Positions 47,996 to 59,707 of a stretch of DNA of 64,000 bases are shown in pieces. The stretch is from Trema orientale. Taxonomy: Eukaryota > Streptophyta > Magnoliopsida > Rosales > Cannabaceae. A program made the translations under genes and the position numbers. The notes under the pieces were generated by a model. That model saw only the letters and a list, made by a program, of their open reading frames with translations. It was not told where the DNA came from and made no database searches. Position 1 is the first letter of the stretch. Each line of letters opens with the position of its first letter. The stretch covers positions 283,189-347,188 of the forward strand of contig JXTC01000184.1 in the NCBI GenBank assembly GCA_002914845.1, written 5' to 3'.

Positions 47996-48580
47996 GGATG
48001 GCAATTCGTGTCGGTGGCTCGGATTCGAAGTCTAATATATACACAAACTATGTCAACCCGAACCCGACCCGTGACATGCGTGTCAGAAAAATATCAACAC
48101 GAATCCGACCTGCACCTAAAATGGGTTGACCCAAACCCGACCCGCACAACCCGTTTTGGTGAATAACACCCAGCCCACAACCTGATTTTGACCCGTCAAC
48201 CCGCTATGACCCGTATTTTTCTACTTATATATATATTTTTTATAAGTTTCTTGCTGTCTCATTTTAAAATAAATAAATTATGAGCAATTTATAAATATAA
48301 CTAATAACTTATAATCCTAAACACTTATATTGTACAAATTAAATATATGTATAATAGTAGTTATAAATAAATTAAATAAAAATATTTTTATAATTTAATT
48401 ATGTATATATTTGTTGGCGGATCAAACGGGTCAAGTTTGGGTCGAGCGGGTTGACCCAAACCTGACCCTTTTTTTTATTCGTGTCAGGCGAGTCGACTCG
48501 ATTTCGACCCGTACCCTTTTTCTTCGACTCTAACTCGTAAAAAATCGTGTCGTGTTCGTGTCGTGTCGTAAACACTCTAA
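47996..48580. mobile_element. non-autonomous element rich in GACCCG/CGGGT motifs
   Basis: The left end is TAGGGATGGCAATTCGTGTC. It is followed by AACCCGAACCCGACCCG, GGGTTGACCCAAACCCGACC and, after an AT-rich centre, GGGTCGAGCGGGTTGACCC and CGTGTCGTGTTCGTGTCGTG. This is the make-up of a common plant hAT-like MITE whose ends start TAGGG.TGGCAA. The expected right terminus (TTGCCA.CCCTA) is missing, so it is truncated or decayed. Confidence 0.6.
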
Positions 48581-48869
48581 AATTATGACACATGTCATTT
48601 TTCAGCATGTTTTTCTTATAGAAAATGAATAATTTCACTGGTGTAGGGGTAAAATTGAAGTTTTAAATAGTTTCGAGGCATAATGAGAAATTCAACATTA
48701 TTTTTGGGGGCAAATGTAAAATAAAGCCAATAATATTAGTGTGTATGTCATATATCCATATTTGAGCGGAGCCCGAGTGGCATCGAGGGGAAAAAAAAAA
48801 AGCCAAAAACCAAAAACAAAAAAGAGCGAGTGGCGTCTTCTTCCTTTTGGAGGTAAACTAAAAAAGAGC

Positions 48870-48897
48870 AGAGTCAGAGAGAGAGAGAGAGAGAAGA
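48870..48897 (+). promoter_or_regulatory. GA-rich 5' leader of LSM3
   Basis: CAGAGTCAGAGAGAGAGAGA precedes the ATG at 48898. Such GA/CT tracts are common in plant 5' UTRs. The transcription start was not determined. Confidence 0.5.
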
Positions 48898-49383
48898 ATG
48901 GCGACGGAGGAAGAGAGCGCAGTGAAGGAGCCATTGGATCTGATCAGGCTCAGCCTCGACGAGCGCATCTACGTCAAGCTTCGCTCCGACCGCGAGCTCC
49001 GTGGCAAGCTCCATGTACGTCTCACGTCTCACTCTCACTCTCAATCACTATGGTCTCTGCAAAGTTAGGGTTTCCTGCACTGTTTGTTATTAGAACAAAA
49101 GCAGCTTCGTTGACTCTTACGATTTCTTTTGTGTAAAAAGCGTTTCATCAAAATTAGGGTTTCGATTTCAATTGCTCCATTGTATAATATTATTCTATCG
49201 GCTAGGCTAGGACTTAGTTCTCGTTGTTGCTTTCCTATAACTTTGCAAGATTGGTACCATGAACAATTTAGGGTTTAGGGTTTAGGTATATGGTTGGTGG
49301 GAGTCCAGCTTTTTGCTATGGAAGGAATGGTTAATTTGTAAAATCGTTCAAACTTCTGGGTGTTTTAGATAAAACGAGGACTT

Positions 49384-49424
<41 letters not shown>

Positions 49425-50903
49425 GGGAGGAATTAAACTCTGTTTTGTACTTGGAGTTAAAACACCGCAAATGTTTGCTTTTTATGCCAAAAGATTTGGA
49501 CTTGTGGTCAATGCCTAATATAATTTCTCGGTTGGAATTAGATTCAAATTCCTTTGCCCATTACGTGAATGCTTAATTTTTCTTGGAAAAATCCGTGTTT
49601 TGGTGTCATATAAGTAATTTGTTTGTTTATTTATTGGTAGTTTTGATAGGACATGGGCTTATCTTATCTTTGCTTTGTTTCTTACTAAATTGTGAAGTCG
49701 GCATTAGCATTTTTAGGATCTAAACTACGTGATGCTCGAATTTTTTAAAGATATCTCTCTAGTCTCTACTCACATGACATGAACCACTACTCTCCTGCTG
49801 GTATCTACTTCACCTCATATTGTGGTGGCATGCAAACCAGGAAATTTCTACTATAATCAGTGTCCCTCTAAATGGTTTAGTCATCATGATCTTTAGAAGC
49901 TATTATTTAATCTAGTTGCACGTTGAACGTTATTCTGAATGATTTTAACCTTTTGATTTGTTAGTTGGCAATGGTTCCATTAGTCTTGAGTTTAATGTCA
50001 CAATTTTTTTGGTTGGCATTCGTATTTGCAGGCTTATGATCAGCATTTAAATATGATTCTTGGCGATGTTGAAGAAATAGTGACTACTGTAGAAATTGAT
50101 GACGAAACATATGAAGAGATTGTACGGGTATGTTTGATTTCACGTCCTTTTCTAGTTAATTGTTTAAAATGAAGTGGTATTGGCTAGCTTTGAACCAGTG
50201 GATAGGGGTCACGACAGTCTCTGTTCTGGTAGCAAATTTATTGTTAACATTTTGCCTAAGGACTATGCTTATATAAAGTTAACAGATTTTCTTTTTCATT
50301 TTTGTTTTTGAAGACAATTCTTATTCTTTTTAAGGGACAAATTACTTCGAGATTTCTTATGATGAAAGTTTTGCTTGTCCTCTTCATTGGATTAAGGTTC
50401 CATAAGATTTATAAGCACTAGAAACCACATCGCTTTTGACACTGAATGACATGTAAGTTAAGGCATGATATGACGTATTCCAGGGAATTTTTTATTCAAG
50501 TGTTGGTACTTCTCTATTGAAGCTAGCATTTATAGTTGGACCTTGTGGATTGAAAAAATTAAGAATGGATGATCAAACTAAAATACAAAACCATTGAAAT
50601 ACATGAAAACAGGGCTGCCCAAAAAAAATGAGGACAGGGATTGAGAGATTCTATTTTGAAATCTTAATCTATAATATTTGGGACGTGGGATTCTGATGGG
50701 AAACATAGAAGGTTTTCATTGGTTCTATGTTTTTGTTATTTTCTTTTGCTCGAGTAATGAACATATTTGTTGACTTATTTTCTTGTTTTGACTTATTTTC
50801 TTGTTTATCTTTTAAATTTCAGACTACAAAGCGTACGGTCCCTTTTCTCTTTGTTAGAGGAGATGGTGTAATTCTTGTTTCACCTCCTTTGAGGACAGCT
50901 TGA
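48898..50903 (+). CDS. LSM3: Sm-like protein LSM3
   Basis: LSM3 is a subunit of the cytoplasmic LSM1-7 ring (mRNA decapping) and the nuclear LSM2-8 ring (U6 snRNA stability, splicing). Exons are 48898-49014, 50032-50127 and 50823-50903, all in phase 0, with GT-AG introns. The product is 97 residues, close to the roughly 98 usual for plant LSM3. Sm1 motif at about 19-54 ([20 protein letters not shown], then [13 protein letters not shown]) and Sm2 at about 77-94 ([16 protein letters not shown]), with the family linker [19 protein letters not shown] between them. Start: the first ATG after a GA-rich leader, [11 protein letters not shown]. It reads divergently from the second trihelix gene, with a copia-type element and a MITE between them. 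Intron 1 contains a T37 run. No damage is seen. Confidence 0.97.
49387..49423 (+). repeat. poly-T tract in LSM3 intron 1
   Basis: An uninterrupted run of about 37 T, followed by GGGGAGG. The length is likely to vary or be mis-assembled. Confidence 0.9.
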
Positions 50904-51028
50904 TTTATTATGCTCCTCATCACATGGGGAACCAGCAGTGGTCGGTTTAGCTAAAGTGTCACTATGTTAATGTACTTTCTATAGTTATTGGAAAGAATGG
51001 ATTTCTTGGTACTCCCTATCATGGATGA

Positions 51029-51100
51029 GGAGTTCAGTTGTACTTTTGATATGGCTGATTAAATGAAAGTGATGGGGAGTTCAGTTGTACTTTTGACACA
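51029..51100 (+). repeat. short duplication in the LSM3 3' region
   Basis: GGAGTTCAGTTGTACTTTTGA occurs twice with a period of about 47 bp, within 200 bp of the LSM3 stop codon and so probably in the 3' UTR. Confidence 0.8.
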
Positions 51101-51219
51101 TTGAATGAATGAAGTTGCTTTAATTTTGGACTCTAGATCCTTCAGAGCTTCTTGTTTTCATCCAAGCGGGTATTACCTACTCTGCTAAATTGTTTATACA
51201 CTATATTTAATAGTTCTAT

Positions 51220-51440
51220 CTCATAATTTGTATTATGTGCTCAAGTGGTTAAAGTGGGTAAGTTTGTGAATGACCCGGCTCCATAATTGCCTACTATGTG
51301 CTCAAGTGGTTGTGTTGGTAAGAATGTGCGAGTATCTTAACAAAAGAAAGTTCTGTTATAATATTCGTTGGAAATTCAAGTATCCTAGATGGGAACTAGA
51401 ACCCATCTCCCACTTGAGCTAGCCTCAAGTGGCAAGAGTT
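51220..51440 (-). repeat. possible tRNA-derived SINE fragments
   Basis: The minus strand reads TAGCTCAAGTGGGAG followed by GGGTTCTAGTTCCC, close to pol III A and B boxes. On the plus strand the wording ATGTGCTCAAGTGGTT occurs twice (near 51235 and 51295). They may be SINE remnants in opposite orientations. No tail or target duplication was found. Confidence 0.35.
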
Positions 51441-51629
51441 CTTTCATTTGCATACTAGAATAAATGTAAATATCAAATATCGATCAAGTTCCAAAAATCA
51501 ATACTTGATTTTTTCGGATAATGAGACTGNACATTTCACATGCATCCTTATGTTATTCTTCTTGCTAAATTTCTTCACATGCAAGCATAACATGTTTCAC
51601 TTGGAAGAAGCATTATCTCAACTGTCTAC

Positions 51630-52110
51630 TTTTCAACATATGAAAATTAAAACTTGTTTATTAGGAAAAATAAAAGTTTCATTACCCAAAAAAAAAAAAA
51701 AAGAAAAAAGAAAAGTTCATCCAAAATATTAAAATTAAAACTCGTTTATCCAACATGTATAAAGATTTGAAAGTTGCTTATTCATCAACAACAGTATAAA
51801 TACATCGCATTTCTAAGATGATCAGGAAAAAGATGATGAGTCATGTGCAATGACTATAGCACAAGATGCAAATCATGAGTTAATTCCTTCTTAGAGTGGT
51901 TTGATTTCCTCAACTTCATAGCAGCTACCTAGGAATAGTGGGGAACGTTTATGTCTCTTCGTGGTAACCAAATCCAGTGCGCCTGTGAATATGCAATTTA
52001 AATGAGTTCAATATGCGTAACACTTGCCTTTCATGTTGTGAAACATAGTTCCACGAGAAACTTCAGAGTTAAGTGATAAGATTTCTTCATTAGACACGCT
52101 TCTAAATGTA
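51630..52110 (-). pseudogene. duplicated 3' end of the cytosolic FBPase gene (pseudogene fragment)
   Basis: This stretch matches the FBPase gene from its 3' flank through the last exon and into intron 11 (55230-55830). The exon-like part, about 51870-51980, still reads ALDLV, RSPLFLG, a VEEIK stretch and then a stop. A 13-base deletion removes the codons for the final A-A-E-E and many substitutions are present (for example KIHERSPIF is now RHKRSPLF). The intron sequence is retained, so it is a DNA duplication and not a processed copy. There are no upstream exons, so it is non-functional. Confidence 0.85.
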
Positions 52111-54272
52111 GAGTAACATTCTAATGAGCGTTAACCTTAAAAGGAAATTAGTGCTTCGAGTGGCGGAGCCATAGTTTATTTGCAGTAGGCGCATAAAAAG
52201 CGTAAGACAATCTTTAAAATATAATAATGACATAAAAGATAACTAAAACTTTAGAATAGTAATGGTAAAGTCGCTTTAAGGAAAGATTTACCTAAAAGAG
52301 TTCGTTTTTGTGCCGTTATTTCCTATTCATATGAAGGAATTGTTTTTCCGTCCCTTTTTTTTGGAGAAAATAATAGTCTTTCCAATTTCACTTTTTTCTT
52401 AATTTTGGTATTGAAAATTAACAAGAAAATGAAAGTCAATATATAAGTGGGTTTTAAGGTAGAGTAAAATGTGACGACGCAAATATTATAGTGGCGAAAG
52501 AGATTTTAAAAGAAAACGTTAGTTTCACTAAATTAAAAAAGTGGGGACCAAAGTAGAGAAAAAAGTTCTTAATATACAAGTTAGAAAAAGAAAAAGACCC
52601 AAAAAAAAAAAAAAGAGTGCCCCGCAAGCACCCTCGAATAAGCTCTACATTCAAACTTGGATTAGGATAAATGCACTTTCAAAATGACTGCTATCAAGTT
52701 ATTACTGGGACACTCTTATTGTAAATTGAGGTCTTTAATAGGATCATTCATTCCTATTTCCAAATTCCACCTAAATCTCTCTAAATTCCAGTAGAAAAAC
52801 TATCCTGGATGTAGGCCAATTCTTTAGGCTGAACCACACTAAATCTCTATATCAAAGTTATCTATTTGCTTTACTTTATTATAATTCAATTATCACCAGT
52901 CAAATCTCAATCTAGGATATATATATATTTTTTAAGGAAATCTCAATCTAGGATTTGACCACTCTACATTGATAAAAACCCCCCATCAACATTTATAATG
53001 GCAGATTTTAAGGCATGGTACTGGTAGTTGTCTCCTAATTGAACTATAATTTTAATTATACGATTATTTTTGGATTTTTGAAAATTATAAATTTTTAATT
53101 GCACTATCATACATTTTTTGAATAATTTTTTAAATTCATATATGTCAAATTTTTTATTTAAATTTATTAGTTAGCATATTGTTTTTAGCAATTAGAAATA
53201 TCCAACTCCTCTTTTAATTTCTGAGAAGATACGATCTGGTAGAGTACTTACAATAATTTTCCTTTTTTTTTTTTTCCAATAAAGAATACCCAAAAGTCTT
53301 TCTAATTATTGAATAGATATTGCAGATAATGTGTTGTTCTTATACTCTCCTCCCAATTCTGCAAATACCATAGGTAATCTCATATGATATCTATGGCGAC
53401 TTCCTCCCCCCCCCCCCCCTCCCCCTAACAATTTCAATCAATACCAAAGGTCATAGATACTTAGGGCTAAATTCTAAGGTTCTTTTTTCATGCAATAAGA
53501 AACGACTGAATTCCCTTTTCAATTTACTAGATCGACATTATAGGTAACCGCATATTATAAGTAACTAGATAGGACATATATGGTAATAGTTCTAATTTTT
53601 ATTTTGTTTTTTAAAGAAAGTTTGTTCCAACATTATTGACCGTCTTTCCTTATATATCAAAGATAACTTGGTAGGTTACTATGGTTTCCTAATAGTTTAT
53701 TTATTTATTCATTTATTTATAATAAGGAACACCAACTTTTTCTCTAATTTTCCTAGTTACCATGGGTAGCGTGATAGGATACCTATAGGAATATCTTTTT
53801 TTTTTTTTTTCCAATTTCTTTAGAAACCATATATAATTTTATAGATGCCTAGAGTAAAATTCTAAGTTTTTTTTTTATTTTAATAGAAGAAATTAAAAAG
53901 AAAAATAAAACAAAAAAAATCAAAGAATTAAAAAAAAGGACTCAATACATCTTCGTTAAAATCACTCACCGATGAAAAGCCTCCCCCTCTGGCAGAACTT
54001 TTTATTTTGTTGTTTTCTTTTCTTTTTTTTTTCGTTTCAATAATCGTTTTCTACGTGTGATGGCATGAGTCACCCTACACTTAGATTTATATCTATGGGT
54101 GTTTTATCGCACCTGATTATAGATCTATATGGGTTTTATTTGTTTTCTTTATGTCCATAATGTTTTCTATTGATATCTTTTAGATTTGGCATTTTTCTAG
54201 TCCAAATATGGAAGATTTTATGCGGTTCAATATCGATTTATGCAAAAGATCAGTTACAGTATAACAACTTTG

Positions 54273-54393
54273 GTGACGAACATGATTTTAAAGAGCGAAG
54301 AGATATGTCTTAGAAAACAAGAACCAAATCTAGTGACGGATGATGATTTTAAAGAGCAAAGAGATATGTCTCAGAAAGTTACCTCTAGTTCAG
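54273..54393. repeat. imperfect tandem duplication, period about 60 bp
   Basis: GTGACGAACATGATTTTAAA and GTGACGGATGATGATTTTAAA each lead into GAGC.AAGAGATATGTCT.AGAAA. Confidence 0.8.
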
Positions 54394-54922
54394 TTTTGTG
54401 TTTTCTCTCAGATTGTTAGTCGAATACAACTGTTTTACATATATTGTACTGAATTATTTATTTGTCAAATGAAAACTTCAATTTATTCAAAATAAAAGTG
54501 ACCTTTTTTTTTAAGGTGTTCGTATTCTCTTGATCAAGTTGTCTGTATTTTGCAAATTGTGATGTCCATACGACATATTATTTTTATTCCTTTTTGAAAA
54601 AAATAGTAGAGTCTAACTTCCTAATAAGGACATTCACATTTATATAAGATTGTATTAGAAAGAACATTATGACCTAATAATACTGAGATTGGTCAAAAGG
54701 TATTAATTACCCTTATTAGAATGAATGTGAACGCACTATTTTGAAAATGTGGATTCAATCCTCATAATTTCCTTTATTTAGAAGATTACAATGGTGATGC
54801 ATTGAAAGTCACGACGTGGATAACCAATCACTCTTTCTGCCGTTTTCATTCCGTGTAACAATCGCGCCATTGTGAGCAATTAAGACGAGGATCAAAGCAT
54901 ACAGCATTAGGAACTTGTTCGT

Positions 54923-54952
54923 TCATGGTCATGGTCATGGTCATGGTCATGG
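54923..54952 (+). repeat. (CATGGT)n hexanucleotide repeat
   Basis: About five CATGGT units in a row. Confidence 0.9.
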
Positions 54953-55591
54953 GGTAGCGTGAGACTTTCACAAATCTTGGACCGCTGCAAGTCGAGAACA
55001 GATTTTGCTAATAACTTTTATTATAAATCATGCGCATACTTCTCTTCTACTATTTTTCTTTGATACAATTCAGAACATGCAATTATCCCTTATTCAAGAA
55101 TTGTTAAATAAAGTTTCGTCCTCTGCCTTCGGAAAGGGTTTCTTTGACTTTTGCTCAACAAGATGAGCTCCAAAATTATCACTGTATGAACATGTTTCAG
55201 TCGGCAAGTACGATGCATTAATCTCTCTAAAGTGCTGTCCGACATGAAAATTAACACTTTTCTATTCAGAAAAAAAAAAAAAAAACATATAAGTAAAAAT
55301 AAAAAGTCTAAATATATAAATAAAAGTAAAAGTCTAATTACTAATAACAATAATAATAATAATAAACTAAAAGGTCAATTTCTAAATGGTCTACTTTGTA
55401 TAACACCCCAAATTGATACTGAATCGTTTATTCAATATATAAAGATTAAAACTTGTTTATTCATCAATAACTTGTATAATTACATCACAGTTTCATCTTA
55501 GAAATAGATGATCAGGAGGATACATAATCCAAATAACAAAATAAAGAAGATCCATAGTTAAGTACTTTAGTACAAGATGCAAATCATGAGT

Positions 55592-58500
55592 TTATTCCTT
55601 CTTCTCTTCAGCAGCGTAGAGTGCTTTGATTTCCTCCACATCATCGTAGCTACCGAGGAATATCGGAGAACGCTCATGTATCTTCTTGGGAACCAAGTCC
55701 AGTGCCTGCCAAGATGCAATTTAAATGATTTCATTTTGCAAAAGACATTCAAATTGTTAACTGAAGACACAAAACAAGCTCCAGTGCCCAGTAATAAGAG
55801 TTTTTCATTGAACACATCTGTCATCTATAAATGTTGAAAGCCTATATAAAATTTCTAACAAGCCCAAGCCTCTGAAAAGAAAAATGAATAAAAGCGGTCA
55901 TTCTTTACAGTTAGAGATTTCGCGGTAAGGTTCCAGTAATTAATGTCTGCAAACTGTTGAGTGTCGAGTTTATTTACTGTTTGATTATGTTACGATCAAA
56001 AGTTCAGAAATATGCACTACTGATATGCATTCTCTACACATAAGCTCCTTATTGATGATAATTATTAATACTTGCTGAGAAGATATACAATAAGTTGCTT
56101 AGTGATTTGATTGAACATAACAGGAAAAAAGCATCTGTCAGTACCCGTAGTTTGCCAGTGAAAGCTTGACCCCCAGCTTGCTCCATCAGGAATGACATGG
56201 GGAAAACTTCGTACAGAACACTAGTTCACAAAAGTTAATTTCAAATTTTAGTTCCAAGCATAATATAAAATTACATGTAAAAACAGAAATTCACATTTTA
56301 GTCACTGAACTCCTATAGAAAGCTGCAACGACCCCCTAACAGGAAAAATAAAAAGAAAAAGACTTTGACTAAACATACCGCAGTTTCCCATTCGGGCTCT
56401 TCTTATCAGCAGGGTATAAAAAGATACCCCCATAGAGCAATGTGCGGTGAACATCGGCTACCATGCTGTTAGGCAAGACAATAAATTTAAGAACGACAAT
56501 CGGAAATTCTTAGGATACTTTCAATTGTTATAGAGAGAGAAATTAAATTAACGGAAATTCTTGTCACGGTTCAGTATTTATGGGGGGGGAGAGGGAGGGG
56601 GGGGAGATCGTACTTGCTGAAAAGGGATCCTCAAGAAGATGTGATAAATCAGCAGGAACAGAAAAAAATTGCTCTCTGATATGTTACATATCAGCATAAA
56701 TAGTTTAACTATTTCACATGGATACTAAATGTTTTGTTTGGGCATCTTTAATAACCAGGCACTTTCACCGGTTATTGAACATGTGTTCCACATTGACATT
56801 GTTTCTCCATTCTTACTTCAAATAATCAGGTCATTAGGTGGAGAACATAAACAATTAGAGTTGCTCAACGTATGAAATGGCCATTTGAATTGCTAGGCTG
56901 AGGATCCATTACCTTCCGATATATCTAAGAGACTTTGGTGATGAACCATCTTTAGGGAATTTGCATTGCTCAACATACCTGTAAATTAGGGAAAAAAAAT
57001 AATAATAAATCAGGAGTCCACAGTGTCAAAGCCAACAAAAGAGGAGAAAGTACAGGATTGAATATTTCGTACTTAGCAGTTGGACCATCCCAGTTCTTAG
57101 CATTCCCTTCATTCACCGAATAAATCTTTCCTTTCTTGGGAATCTAAGCAGGAAACCGTAGGTGAAACAAATTGTTAACCAATCCAAGAAAAGGAGAAAG
57201 ATACCATGTACAAGGAAAACAAAGACTAACTGAATACAAATGAGAACGTGAGTTAGAGGGGCATAAAAAGAAAGAAGTAACTATGCATGTCAGATCAACA
57301 CTAGCAAAATTAAAGACTTATCTTCGCAACTTATACAGCCTAGGAATGTTCCAGCAAAAAAGAAATACAGCATAGACATCACATTAAAAAATAATAAAAA
57401 TAAGACTTTTCTTTGGGTTTTTCTTTTTTGGGGGGGAGGCAAGAAGGGCATACTTTCTAAGCTATAGCAATTAAGTACAAAGAGAAGACTCAAGAGGGAT
57501 CCAAGCTTAGTTTAATTTTGAGGTTAAATTAAAGCCACTACCAACCTAAGAAACATTAGTATCCTGCTATCTAACTCAAATTGAAAGTTTACCTTGACGT
57601 CAGGGTGAGTTAGTATGAACTCTCCAAGAGAAGGATCAAGGGTGAACCCATTAACTCCACCACCAGTGCTCAACACAAGCTGTGGAAAAAAGTACATTCC
57701 AAAACAACAAAGCAATATCAGTGCAGTTCTGAATTAAAAACAGAAGAATATAAGCACTTATTTTCTTTAAAAAATAACAATACACTAATACCATTACTTC
57801 CATAATCTAACGAATATAAATATTTCTAAACTATTCAAACTACTGAAAAAAAAAGTTATAGTAAAAGCAATTATTGTTTGTTCGTGGTTAAGATCTTGTA
57901 ACATGGAACATAGACAGGTAATGTTTAACACACCGTGCAAGAGCTTCCATACATGCAATATCCTGCAGCCAACATGTTCTTCCCAGGTTGCAAGACATCA
58001 TCAAGACTAGGTTCGTGGCCATCATTCAATGCATAGATCCCAAATATCTAAGAGACACATTTTATTTTCACCGCAATATTTGAGTTATTCTGGAACAAAT
58101 AATTGCTTTATTTATACACGTTAGTAAAGAATTTTAATGATACAACAGAAGAAAAAACACATTGTTTTCTGATGAAGAAAGGAAGAAACAACATACCGTC
58201 CCGATTGAAACACCACAATCAATGTTGGAGGACCCATCCAATGGATCGAAAACAACACAGTACCTGCAACCAGAACAAATATCCATTGGAAAATTGAAAA
58301 ACATATTAACAGAGAGCGATAATGTATATGTTCTCGCCAGCAACAATTATTATAAGTTTTTAACCCATAATAAATCTACATGTAAAGTAAGACCCATAGA
58401 TTATGACACATGTACTAACAAAATTTACATGATAATTTTGATCATATTTAACATTTTCGGTGAAAAAACACAGAACGCTAAGTTACATATTTTTAAGAAC

Positions 58501-59435
58501 AAAACTGAGCAAAAAGCACCTTCCACGCTTGGATTTCTCTACAATTGTTGCCTCTTCATCTTCTTCTGACACAAGGATGCTCTATCAAGAAATGTCAATA
58601 GTTAACAGGAAATCCTTTTGGCTAATTATAATACTAAATGGAAGAAAACTACTCATTGCATCCAATGACTTACAGTTCGGCCACTGCTGACCAAAGCCTT
58701 AATAAAAACTTCATTTGAAAGCACATCCAGCTTCTTCTGCTCTTCACCCTTCAGTCAAAACCCCAAATAACTCGACATAATAAAACAAACCCATATGACA
58801 AAAACCAAAACAAAAAACAAAACCCACAAAAGAAGACGGGGGAAAAAAAGCCAAGAGAATTGGTAAAGTATTAAAGATGTCCATCAAAGCAATAAGACCA
58901 AACATGTAAAGACAAAGTTGGGAATTCAAACCCATCAAAAAAAAAAAAAAGAGGAGAGAAAGTTACCTGCACATTGGTCTCTCCAGCAAGTCCAATGAGT
59001 TTGGCTAGACCCGCCTGCCACAGTATAAAAAGCAACCATTTCACATATATTTTCACCCTAAAGTAATAATCAACAATATACCAAATCACCAAAATACTAG
59101 TCCAAGTCAAAAGTAAAAGAAAACGAAAGAATTGAATATAAAAAAAGTTCCCTCAATATATATATATATATAAAAGAACCCATTTCCAATAACCAACAAA
59201 ACAAATTACCCAAAACAATTTCAAGTAAAAAAAAAAAAAAAAAACTCCATAAACGAAAAAAAAAAAAGGGAAAGACCTTGTTGACAGCAGTGCAAACGAA
59301 TTTACAGCCCAGAACGATGTGACTGAGCAAGATGGTGAAGTCACCGCGTGACTCTGGATGCTTAGACTGTTCGTTCAAGACGAACCTCGTGATGGTCATC
59401 AAGTCCGTACGGGTTGCATCGGCCGCGTGATCCAT
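55592..59435 (-). CDS. cyFBP: fructose-1,6-bisphosphatase, cytosolic (EC 3.1.3.11)
   Basis: It hydrolyses fructose-1,6-bisphosphate to fructose-6-phosphate in the cytosol, a key step of sucrose synthesis, inhibited by fructose-2,6-bisphosphate. Twelve exons: 59435-59277, 59014-58967, 58748-58674, 58581-58520, 58263-58197, 58047-57934, 57679-57593, 57143-57073, 56978-56913, 56465-56379, 56220-56145, 55705-55592. All introns are GT-AG and every junction keeps frame. The product is 341 residues, the usual cytosolic length. It begins [20 protein letters not shown] with no transit peptide and lacks the Cys-bearing redox insert of the plastid isozyme. Metal-binding [10 protein letters not shown] is at 121-130, the sugar-phosphate loop near GGGVNGF, and the family signature [13 protein letters not shown] at about 276-288. 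A last-exon duplicate lies about 3.7 kb downstream. No defect is seen. Confidence 0.97.
56581..56606 (+). repeat. G-run tract in FBPase intron 9
   Basis: GGGGGGGGAGAGGGAGGGGG and further G form several runs of three or more G on the plus strand. This could form a G-quadruplex in DNA; the pre-mRNA would carry the C-rich complement. Confidence 0.7.
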
Positions 59436-59462
59436 ATCTGTAACGTGTTCGACGAAAGTCCT

Positions 59463-59535
59463 GAATGAAAAAACTAAACCATATCAAAAAATACAAAAAA
59501 AAACCCAATAGAGATATTATAAGGTTCTCACTTTT
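59463..59535 (-). other. probable short intron in the FBPase 5' UTR
   Basis: Upstream of the ATG, the minus strand has a GTGAGAAC donor-like site after CATCTTCAAAA, then a T-rich stretch and a TTTTTCATTCAG acceptor before GACTTTCGTCG. Length and signals fit a small 5' UTR intron. This is inference from signals only. Confidence 0.4.
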
Positions 59536-59701
59536 GAAGATGAGGAGGTGGTGGAGGAGGTGCTCGGTTCGAGAAAAAATGGATTTTTTTTTTTTATAAT
59601 TATTATTATTCCTTTTTAATTACCGGAAACCATGGATAGAGATGGGGATTGGGTTTTGTTTTGTTCTTTCTTATTTTGGGAAGAGAGGAAGCTTCGGAGG
59701 A

Positions 59702-59707
59702 CACGTG
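59702..59707. promoter_or_regulatory. G-box (CACGTG) upstream of FBPase
   Basis: CACGTG within GGACACGTGGTGG lies about 270 bp upstream of the FBPase start codon. G-boxes bind bZIP and bHLH factors and are common in light-regulated plant promoters. Its use here is inferred. Confidence 0.5.

Larger units (their letters stand above)
52155..55560. other. AT-rich intergenic between the FBPase fragment and the FBPase gene
   Basis: I see no gene. It begins with a 'GTGGCGGAGCC' repeat scrap. Poly-A/T runs, a C-rich run (53406-53426), an approximately 60-bp imperfect direct duplication at about 54273-54393 and a GGTCAT hexanucleotide run at 54923-54952 are the only landmarks. The last part is the 3' flank of FBPase. 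Confidence 0.5.

Noticed and set aside
48741-49136. 131-codon plus-strand frame over LSM3 exon 1
   Set aside because: It reads the LSM3 leader and first exon in the wrong frame and runs through a splice donor.
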